64,000 bases of DNA from contig CAWDEC010000019.1 in NCBI GenBank assembly GCA_963801255.1, positions 62,001 through 126,000 on the forward strand. Direction: 5' to 3'. The notes beneath the pieces were generated by a model. It was not told where the DNA came from. It did not search any database and was given only the letters and a program-made list of their open reading frames with translations. The translations under genes and the position numbers were made by a program. The DNA is from JAICXG01 sp963801255. GTDB lineage: Bacteria > Verrucomicrobiota > Verrucomicrobiia > Chthoniobacterales > UBA10450. This document shows, piece by piece, positions 55,487 through 63,019 of this stretch (position 1 is the stretch's first letter; every line of letters starts with the position of its first letter).

Positions 55487-57952
55487 ATGAGTGATCTGCG
55501 TTACGCCTTCCGCTTGCTGCTGAAATCGCCCGCATTTTCCGCGGTCGCGATCTTGACGCTGGCGCTCGGTATCGGCGCGAACACCGCGATTTTTTCGGTC
55601 GTCGAAGGCACGCTCTTGCGTCCGCTGCCATTTCCGCACGCGGAACGACTCGTTAGAATTTTCGAAGCGCAAAACGAAACTGGCGCTCGCGCTGCTTCGC
55701 TCAATTTGAGCGATCGCACGTTGCAGCACTTTCGCGATTTCGGTCGCAATATTTTCGAGGATGTCGCCGGCGGGACCGGCGGTGTGGCAATCGTCGGCTT
55801 CCATGACGGCTCGCCGGCGCAAACCGTTCCGGCCGCGCGCATCACGACGAATTTCTTTTCCGTGCTTGGTTTGCTGCCGGCGCAAGGTCGGAACTTCACG
55901 GATGAAGAAGGTCGCGTCAGCCACGCGGCGGTCGCGATCATCAGCGACGATTTCTGGCGCAGTAAGCTCAATGCGCGCCGTGATGTGCTCGGCAGCACGC
56001 TCATTCTCGACGGTACGCCGTACCACATCATCGGCGTGATGCCGAAACATTTTCGCCATCCCTATCGTGCCGACATCTGGCTCCCGCTCGTGCTCGAGCC
56101 GAACAATCTCGCCGCCATTAACAATCACTATTTGTACGGCGTCGGCCGATTGCATGCCGGCGTCACGTCCGCGCAAGCCGAAGCCGCGGCGCAACAAATG
56201 TTCGCTGCCGTTAATCGCGAAGACCCGAATCCGGCGAATGCACACGCCGCTTACCTGCCGCCTTTGCGCGAGAGCTTCGTCATGGATTTGCGTCCGAAGA
56301 TTTTCGTCATCGTCGGCGCGGCGGTGTGCGCATTGTTAATTGCGGCAGCGAATTTTGCGGGACTCCTATTGTCGCGCGTGATCGAGCGCGAAGGTGAATT
56401 CGCCCTGCGTTCCGCGCTCGGCGCCAGTCGGCAACGACTCGTTAGGCAACAACTGGTCCAGGCGCTCTTCCTCGCGGCGGTCGGAACTGCGCTCGCTCTT
56501 CTTATCGCGTCATGGGCTACGCCGCTTCTGCTCGCAATAAGCCCGGAAGGTGCGGATGCGACCGGCAGCGCGATGCGCGAATTCGATTACATTCCGCGGC
56601 TCGACCTACCTGTCTTCGCCTTTGCCGCCGGCATGATGTCGTTGGTCGCGCTTGGTTTCGGTTTACTGCCGGCATTACGTGCGTCGCGCGCCGATTTGCG
56701 CAGCGCGCTGAGCGCCACTGCGCGCGGGGCCACACTCGATCGGAGCGCGCGCCGCTTGCTCAGCTCTTTGGTCGTCATCGAACTCGCGGCCGCCGCTGCG
56801 CTCCTGACGGCGAGCGTTTCCGCCACGCAATATTTTCGCAAGCTGGTTAACGAACCGTGGGGCTTCGAAACGCACGATCGCGTGGTAGTGAACATTTCGC
56901 TCCCCGACCAATTTTTCCCCGACGCCGTCGCGAAACAGCACGCGCTGGATGCTTCACTGGCGCAACTCCGCGCCTTGCCCGGCGTGCAGTCGGCCACGGT
57001 CGTTTCGCCGTCGCCGATGGACGCATCGTGGACGCTGATGCTTTTCAATCCGGAGAATGCGCCTGCCCCCGAACCAGCCGGCACTTACACGGCGTATTCG
57101 CGCCTGACCGTTCCCGGATATTTCCGCGATATCGGGCAGCCGCTTGTGCAAGGGCGCGATTTTTCCGAGAGCGACAACGCCGACTCGCAGTTCGTCTGCA
57201 TCATTAGCCAAAGCGTTGCGAAACGTTTTTGGCCTAACGAGTCCTCGATTGGAAAGCGCATCCGCTGGGGAAGAATGGATGGGACGCGCCCGTGGTTCAC
57301 GATTGTCGGCGTGGTTGGCGACGTGAAGGCGATCGCCGATCCGCGGGATGGGGAAGTTTTGGGGACGATCGCGCGGCCGATGGCGCAGATGCTCGTGCAC
57401 GCCACCGCGCCGCTCGAGGACATCACCTTCGTTCTGCACACGAACCGCCTAACGAATGCTGAATCAACGGTGCGCAACGCGCTCACCCGCGCCAACTCCC
57501 AACTTGCGGCCTACAACTTTGTTTCGTTAGGCGAGCTGGCCGCGCAATCGCGCACCACCGAGCGTTTCATCTTCGTTCTTGTCTCCTCCTTCGGCGCACT
57601 CGGATTGGTTCTGGCCGCGGTTGGACTTTACGGATTGCTGTCTTTGCAGGTCGCGCGACGCGAACGCGAATTCGGAATTCGCAGCGCCCTCGGCGCAACT
57701 GCGTCGCAGATCATTCAGCTCGTCGCCGGGCAAGGGATGCGTTTGCTCGCGATCGGATTCGCGGCCGGCGCGCTCCTCACGCTCGGCCTTTTTCGTCTCG
57801 TGCAGAATCAATGGGCCGAAATGCCCGCGCCGAATTTGATCGCATGGCTCGGCGGCGGCGCCGTCCTGGCGACGACCGTTGCGTTAGCCTGCTGGCTGCC
57901 GGCGAGGCGTGCGACTCGCATTGATCCCGTCAGAGCGCTGCGCGCCGAGTGA
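55487..57952 (+). CDS. ADOP-type ABC permease, copy 7
   Basis: 821 residues. N-terminus LKSPAFSAVAILTLALGIGANTAIFSVVEGTLLRPLPFPHAERLVRIFEAQ; FtsX block ALLIAAANFAGLLLSRVIEREGEFALRSALGASRQRLVRQQLVQA, which departs from the usual CANxANLLLAR pattern; end block AAVGLYGLLSLQVARREREFGIRSALGATASQIIQLVAGQGMRL. It is the most divergent copy. The stop is one base before the ATG of the iron-sulfur subunit gene, so the molybdenum hydroxylase genes appear to be co-transcribed with it. Confidence 0.9.
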   Translation: MSDLRYAFRLLLKSPAFSAVAILTLALGIGANTAIFSVVEGTLLRPLPFPHAERLVRIFEAQNETGARAASLNLSDRTLQHFRDFGRNIFEDVAGGTGGVAIVGFHDGSPAQTVPAARITTNFFSVLGLLPAQGRNFTDEEGRVSHAAVAIISDDFWRSKLNARRDVLGSTLILDGTPYHIIGVMPKHFRHPYRADIWLPLVLEPNNLAAINNHYLYGVGRLHAGVTSAQAEAAAQQMFAAVNREDPNPANAHAAYLPPLRESFVMDLRPKIFVIVGAAVCALLIAAANFAGLLLSRVIEREGEFALRSALGASRQRLVRQQLVQALFLAAVGTALALLIASWATPLLLAISPEGADATGSAMREFDYIPRLDLPVFAFAAGMMSLVALGFGLLPALRASRADLRSALSATARGATLDRSARRLLSSLVVIELAAAAALLTASVSATQYFRKLVNEPWGFETHDRVVVNISLPDQFFPDAVAKQHALDASLAQLRALPGVQSATVVSPSPMDASWTLMLFNPENAPAPEPAGTYTAYSRLTVPGYFRDIGQPLVQGRDFSESDNADSQFVCIISQSVAKRFWPNESSIGKRIRWGRMDGTRPWFTIVGVVGDVKAIADPRDGEVLGTIARPMAQMLVHATAPLEDITFVLHTNRLTNAESTVRNALTRANSQLAAYNFVSLGELAAQSRTTERFIFVLVSSFGALGLVLAAVGLYGLLSLQVARREREFGIRSALGATASQIIQLVAGQGMRLLAIGFAAGALLTLGLFRLVQNQWAEMPAPNLIAWLGGGAVLATTVALACWLPARRATRIDPVRALRAE

Positions 57953-57953
57953 G

Positions 57954-58415
57954 ATGAAAATTTCGCTCGCCATCAACGAAGCGCGCAGGGAAGTCGAGGT
58001 CGATGACGACATGCCGCTCGTCTGGATATTGCGCGACTCGTTAGGCATGACCGGCACAAAGTTCGGTTGCGGCGTCGGCGTGTGCGGGTCGTGCACGGTT
58101 CTGGAAAACGGAAAGGCGGTGCGGTCGTGTCAGATTCCGGCGCACGAAGCGAAGGAGCGCAGCTTCACCACGATCGAAGGCTTGTCGCCAGATGGAGATC
58201 ATCCGTGCCAGCGCGCGTGGCTGGAAGGAGACGTCGCGCAATGCGGCTACTGCCAGCCGGGAATGATCATGAACGCCTGCGCGCTGTTGCGTGAAAATCC
58301 GAACCCGAGCGATGAAGCAATCGATGCCGTGATGTCGGAAGCGGTTTGCCGTTGCGGCACCTACCCGCGCATGCGCAAGGCAATCAAACGCGCGGCGGAA
58401 CTGATGAAGGCATGA
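57954..58415 (+). CDS. Two-[2Fe-2S] small subunit of a molybdenum hydroxylase
   Basis: 153 residues from the ATG at 57954. The first cluster motif is FGCGVGVCGSCTVL (with another Cys at the end of the loop), the second is QCGYCQPGMIMNACAL with CRCGTYPRM near the C-terminus, the order of aldehyde oxidase/isoquinoline oxidoreductase alpha subunits. It passes electrons from the molybdenum centre. It has no signal peptide, so export would be by hitch-hiking on the Tat-exported large subunit. Its TGA overlaps the ATG of the large subunit. Confidence 0.92.
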   Translation: MKISLAINEARREVEVDDDMPLVWILRDSLGMTGTKFGCGVGVCGSCTVLENGKAVRSCQIPAHEAKERSFTTIEGLSPDGDHPCQRAWLEGDVAQCGYCQPGMIMNACALLRENPNPSDEAIDAVMSEAVCRCGTYPRMRKAIKRAAELMKA

Positions 58416-60562
58416 TCACTTCGCGTCGCACTTTCTTGAAAACGACCGCGCTGAGCGGCGCGTCGCTGATCGTCGGTTTCAATTGCACACGGATTTGTGC
58501 GGCCGATGTGCCTAACGAGTTTACGCCGAACGGCTGGGTAAAAATCGATCCTGCCGGCACCGTCTGGTTGACGATCGGCAAATCGGAAATGGGCCAGGGC
58601 GTGCGCACTTCGCTCGCCATGATGCTGGCGGAGGAACTGGATGCCGATTGGTCGCGGATCAAACTGACCCAGGCAAAACCGGGTCCCGGCTATGAGGATC
58701 TCGGGACCGGCGGGAGCGGGAGTATGGAAGATGGCTGGGCCATGTTACGCCAGGCCGGGGCGGCGGCGCGGGCAATGTTGGTGACCGCCGCCGCGAAACA
58801 GTGGAACATTTCGCCTAACGAATGCCACACGGAGCGCGGTGCAGTTGTACATCCCGCGAAAGGCCGATTGGAGTTTGGAGCACTCGTTTCCGATGCCGCG
58901 AAACTGCAAGTTCCGAAGGAAGCGAAACCGAAAGCGCGATCGGATTACAAAATTATCGGTCGACCTACCGCGCGCATTGACGGTCGCGACGTCGTAACCG
59001 GCCGTGCGCAGTACGGCATCGATACAAAAATTCCCGGAATGCTCTACGCCTCGGTGGAGCGTCCGCCATTCACGGGCGCGAAGGCGGAGAAGATGGATGA
59101 AGAAAAAGCGCGCGCGGTTCGGGGCGTGCATTCGATTTTGCGTGGAGATTTCGGCATCGCAGTGGTCGCAGAAAATAGCTGGGCCGCGATCAAAGGCCGC
59201 ACCGCACTGGCGGTGAAATGGAGCGATCCGCCGCCAGATGCATTCGATTCCGAGGCGCACGCGAAGAAGTTGGAAAGCGCGGCGCGCGAGAAAGGAAATC
59301 TGACCCGACACGAAGTTGCGCCTAACGACATCAATCCCGCTGCGCGCACGATCGAAGCGATTTACTCCTATCCCTTTTACGCGCACGCGCCGGTCGAGAC
59401 GATGAACTGCGTCGCGCACGTTGAGGGCGAGCACTGCACGCTCTGGGTTCCAACGCAGGCGCCTAATCGCGTGCAAAAACGCGTCGCGGAATCACTCGGC
59501 ACCACGCCGGATAAAGTGGAGGTAAACGTGACCTTGATGGGCGGCGGATTCGGCCGGCGACTCGCGGCGGATTACGCGATTGAAGCGGCCGCCATTTCCC
59601 GTGCCGCCAAAGCACCGGTGCAAGTGCTCTGGTCGCGCCCGGACGACATGAAGCACGGGCATTTCCAGGCTGCCTCGGCGCATTATCTCGCCGCCGGTTT
59701 GGATTCGTTAGGCAAAGTCGTTTCCTGGAAACAGACCAAGGCTGGCTCGTTTCACAACCTCTCCGCGCTCGAGCCTGAAGCCGAACGCAACGAAGGCTGG
59801 TATCGGGGCTGGTCCTGGGGCGTTTACGATATTCCGTACAACATTCCCGCGATCGAAACCGCGTATGTTCCGGTCGATTTGCCGGTGAAGCACGGGCCGT
59901 GGCGTTCGGTCTTCGCGCCGTCGAGTGTTTTTGCGCGCGAATCTTTCATCGACGAACTCGCGCACGAGCGCGGTGCTGATCCACTCGCGTTTCGCCTCGA
60001 ACTTTTGCAAGGGCCCGACACGTTCAGAATTGGACGTGAGACCTACGATCGGCGTCGTCTGCGCCGTGTGCTCGAAGTCGTGCGCGAGAAATCGGGCTGG
60101 GGCGAACCCGTGGTCCGGCCGCGCGGCCGTGGAGTCGCCTGCAACATGTATGATGGCCGCACGCACATCGCTTATGTCGTCGACGTCCACGTCGATGAAG
60201 GCGGCTACGTCAAAGTCGAGCGCGTGGTTGCGGCGGTCGACTGCGGCCTCGTCATCAATCCCATCGGCGTCGAGCAACAAACCGAAGGCGGAATCATCTG
60301 GGGAATTTCCTCCGCGCTGAAAGGTTGCATCACTTTCAGGAACGGCGCCGCGCAGCAATCGACCTACAGCGACTTCGGCGTCGCGCGCATGAAGGACGCG
60401 CCCGTGATCGAAGTTCATCTTGTCGGCACGGATGCCAGGGAGCCATCGGGAATCGGCGAACCGCCCGTGCCGCCTAGCGTGCCCGCGATCGTCAACGCCA
60501 TTTTCGCCGCTACCGGCAAACGCATCCGCAAGTTGCCAATCACGCCTAACGACCTGGCCTAA
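58412..60562 (+). CDS. Molybdopterin-binding large subunit of a Tat-exported aldehyde oxidase-type hydroxylase
   Basis: 716 residues from the ATG at 58412. The N-terminus SRRTFLKTTALSGASLIVGF is a twin-arginine signal. GKSEMGQGVRTSLAMMLAEELDADW, VTLMGGGFGRRLAADYAIEAA, SVFARESFIDELAHERGADPLAFRLELL, and GIGEPPVPPSVPAIVNA (with the catalytic glutamate) are typical of isoquinoline 1-oxidoreductase beta-like proteins. It would oxidise an aldehyde or N-heterocycle in the periplasm. The usual cytochrome partner is not seen here. The stop codon TAA is provided by a copy of the dispersed word (60557-60565), and a second copy lies 13 bases before it. Confidence 0.9.
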   Translation: MITSRRTFLKTTALSGASLIVGFNCTRICAADVPNEFTPNGWVKIDPAGTVWLTIGKSEMGQGVRTSLAMMLAEELDADWSRIKLTQAKPGPGYEDLGTGGSGSMEDGWAMLRQAGAAARAMLVTAAAKQWNISPNECHTERGAVVHPAKGRLEFGALVSDAAKLQVPKEAKPKARSDYKIIGRPTARIDGRDVVTGRAQYGIDTKIPGMLYASVERPPFTGAKAEKMDEEKARAVRGVHSILRGDFGIAVVAENSWAAIKGRTALAVKWSDPPPDAFDSEAHAKKLESAAREKGNLTRHEVAPNDINPAARTIEAIYSYPFYAHAPVETMNCVAHVEGEHCTLWVPTQAPNRVQKRVAESLGTTPDKVEVNVTLMGGGFGRRLAADYAIEAAAISRAAKAPVQVLWSRPDDMKHGHFQAASAHYLAAGLDSLGKVVSWKQTKAGSFHNLSALEPEAERNEGWYRGWSWGVYDIPYNIPAIETAYVPVDLPVKHGPWRSVFAPSSVFARESFIDELAHERGADPLAFRLELLQGPDTFRIGRETYDRRRLRRVLEVVREKSGWGEPVVRPRGRGVACNMYDGRTHIAYVVDVHVDEGGYVKVERVVAAVDCGLVINPIGVEQQTEGGIIWGISSALKGCITFRNGAAQQSTYSDFGVARMKDAPVIEVHLVGTDAREPSGIGEPPVPPSVPAIVNAIFAATGKRIRKLPITPNDLA

Positions 60563-60565
60563 CGA
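60544..60565. repeat. Two direct copies of the nonamer at the end of the hydroxylase gene
   Basis: GCCTAACGA at 60544-60552 and 60557-60565, the same way round and 13 bases apart, at the last codons of the large subunit gene. The second one carries its stop codon and ends 11 bases before the next permease start. A similar direct pair, 14 bases apart, is at 31648 and 31662 inside the response-regulator gene. Confidence 0.88.
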
Positions 60566-60576
60566 GAAGATAATTC

Positions 60577-63003
60577 ATGATCAACGATTTCAAATTCGCC
60601 CTGCGGTCGTTGCTCAAGACACGCGCGTTCAGCTTCATCGCCGTCATCACGCTCGCACTCGGGATCGGTGCGAATAGCGCGATCTTCACGATTGTTCACG
60701 CCGTTTTCCTCGAGCAACTGCCCTATCGCGACGCGAATCGTATCGTCGCCGTTTGGGAAACGAATACGAGGCGGCCAGGCCAGCCTAACGTCGTCGCGCC
60801 GGCCAATTTCGTGCGCTGGCAGGAGCGAGCGACGGTGTTTGAAAGCCTGGCCGCCTACGCCGAGACGCGCGCGAATCTGACCGGGAACGATCATCCGCAA
60901 GAGCTGATCGCGCAGAATGTGACCGCCGATTACTTCGCAGTCATCGGGGTGACGCCGATCCTGGGACGGGCCTTCACAAAAGAGGAAAGCGCGGATCCGA
61001 AGTCGAACGCGGTCATTCTCACCCACGAATTGTGGGAGCGCCGTTTCGGTTCCGATCCCTCCATCGTCGGCCACGCGATCCAGCTAAACGGCAAACCGCA
61101 AACTGTGGTCGGGGTGATGCCGGCCGGTGTGCGTCTCTTTATGAAGAACGGCGCGCTGGTTGATAAGCCGGTCGACTTCTGGTGGCCCTACGCGCTTGGA
61201 CCGGAGGCGCGCGAACCGCATGGCCGCTATCTCTCGGTCATCGGCCGATTAAAACCGGGCGTGACCCTGGAAAAAGCGCGTGCGGAGATGAACACGATCG
61301 CGGCCAGCCTAACGAAAGAAATTCCCGAGTTCGATACCGGCTGGGGAGTCAAGGTCCTGCCGTTGCGTGAAGAATTGTCCGGCGAGCTGCGACCGGCGCT
61401 TTTCCTCCTGTCGGGTGCGGTCGCCTTTGTCCTGCTCATCGCGTGCGCGAACGTGGCTAACCTGCTTCTCGCACGCTGTGCGGCGCGCCGACATGAGATC
61501 GCGATCCGCGTTGCGCTTGGCGCGACCCGTGCACAGATCGCTAGGCAACTTCTTAGTGAAACGCTCCTTCTCGGGATTCTCGGCGGTTTTTTGAGTCTGC
61601 TCATCGCGCAATGGAGTCTGGTGCTGTTCGCCGCGCTCAGCCCGGTTGACCTGACGAGCACGCATGAACTTTCGCTCAGTCTTCCGGTTTTGGGCTTCAC
61701 GGGCGCAATCTCGATTCTGACTGCACTTGCTTGCGGGACGGTCGCGGCCTGGAGCGCTTCGCGACCCGATGTGCAACAGGCGTTGGTGGAAGGCGGACGA
61801 CAGATCGGCGGGAATATTCGGCATCGGCGACTGCGGCATGCATTTGTCGTGACCGAGATGGCGCTCGCGGTCGTGCTCCTCGTCGGGGCCGGGCTGATGT
61901 TGCGCAGTTTCGCCGCGATGCGCGAGGTCGATCCGGGATTCGATCCGCACCATGTGCTGACGATGCGCATGCAATTGCCGCGCGCGAAATATCCGGACGA
62001 TGCCGCGCGGACTCGTTTTTTCCGAGAAGTCACGACGCGAATCGCGAATTTACCCGGGATGGAGGCGGTCGGCGCAGTGAGTTACCTGCCGATGGCCGGT
62101 CTCGGGGCAGGAACAGATTTCACGATTGAAGGCCAGCCACCGAGTCCGCCCGGCCAGGAAAAGGTCACGGCTGTGACCGTTTGCGACGACGGATTTTTCC
62201 GCGCGCTTAAAATTCCACTACTCCGCGGTCGTCTTTTCAGCGCAGAGGAGATGGCACAGAAACGCGATGTCGTTCTCATCAACCAGGCTTTCGCGCGGCA
62301 ATATTTCCCTAACGAAAACCCCATCGGCCGGCGGGTCACAATCGAGATGAACGACCCTAGTGTGCCAACCGAAATTATCGGCATCGTTGGCGACACGCAG
62401 GCGGTCGATCTGGTCACGCCGGCGAAACCGGAAGCGTTCTGGCCGCATCCGCAACTCGCCTACAACCTCATGACGCTGACCGTGCGCACGACGGGCGATC
62501 CGCTCGCTGCGGCGCAGTCGATCGAAATGCAAGTCCACGCGCTCGATCGGGATCAGCCCGTTTCGGACATGCGGACGATGGAGCAATGGGTGGCGAAATC
62601 GCTTGCCCAAACGCGCTTCAGTTCCTTGCTCCTGATGGCATTCGCCGCGCTCGCGCTGGTTCTCGCCGCGGTCGGAATTTATGGCGTGATGTCTTACGCG
62701 GTCCATCAGCGGACCTCGGAGATTGGCGTCCGCCTCGCCATCGGTGCGGAGGAGAAAGACATCCTGAAAATGATCGTGTTGGACGGTGCCCGACTGGCAG
62801 GCCTTGGGCTGGCGATTGGTCTTCCGCTGGCGGTCGGGTTGAGCCGCACCCTCACCAGTCTTCTTTTCCGAACCATTTCGGCTGACCCGCTTACCTACGG
62901 GTTGGTCAGTGTTCTCCTGGGCATCGTCGCGCTCCTCGCCTGCTATTTGCCGGCGCGACGGGCCGCGCGGGTTAACCCGCTTATAGCTCTACGCGCCGAA
63001 TGA
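60577..63003 (+). CDS. ADOP-type ABC permease, copy 8
   Basis: 808 residues. N-terminus LKTRAFSFIAVITLALGIGANSAIFTIVHAVFLEQLPYRDANRIVAVWE; FtsX block LLIACANVANLLLARCAARRHEIAIRVALGATRAQIARQLLSET, where the codons for IARQ are one base away from the dispersed word; second core with FPNENPIGRR; end block AAVGIYGVMSYAVHQRTSEIGVRLAIGAEEKDILKMIVLDGARL. It starts 14 bases after the hydroxylase stop, with GAGAAG of a dispersed-word copy as probable ribosome binding site. Confidence 0.9.
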   Translation: MINDFKFALRSLLKTRAFSFIAVITLALGIGANSAIFTIVHAVFLEQLPYRDANRIVAVWETNTRRPGQPNVVAPANFVRWQERATVFESLAAYAETRANLTGNDHPQELIAQNVTADYFAVIGVTPILGRAFTKEESADPKSNAVILTHELWERRFGSDPSIVGHAIQLNGKPQTVVGVMPAGVRLFMKNGALVDKPVDFWWPYALGPEAREPHGRYLSVIGRLKPGVTLEKARAEMNTIAASLTKEIPEFDTGWGVKVLPLREELSGELRPALFLLSGAVAFVLLIACANVANLLLARCAARRHEIAIRVALGATRAQIARQLLSETLLLGILGGFLSLLIAQWSLVLFAALSPVDLTSTHELSLSLPVLGFTGAISILTALACGTVAAWSASRPDVQQALVEGGRQIGGNIRHRRLRHAFVVTEMALAVVLLVGAGLMLRSFAAMREVDPGFDPHHVLTMRMQLPRAKYPDDAARTRFFREVTTRIANLPGMEAVGAVSYLPMAGLGAGTDFTIEGQPPSPPGQEKVTAVTVCDDGFFRALKIPLLRGRLFSAEEMAQKRDVVLINQAFARQYFPNENPIGRRVTIEMNDPSVPTEIIGIVGDTQAVDLVTPAKPEAFWPHPQLAYNLMTLTVRTTGDPLAAAQSIEMQVHALDRDQPVSDMRTMEQWVAKSLAQTRFSSLLLMAFAALALVLAAVGIYGVMSYAVHQRTSEIGVRLAIGAEEKDILKMIVLDGARLAGLGLAIGLPLAVGLSRTLTSLLFRTISADPLTYGLVSVLLGIVALLACYLPARRAARVNPLIALRAE

Positions 63004-63019
63004 ATCTGCCTAACGAACT

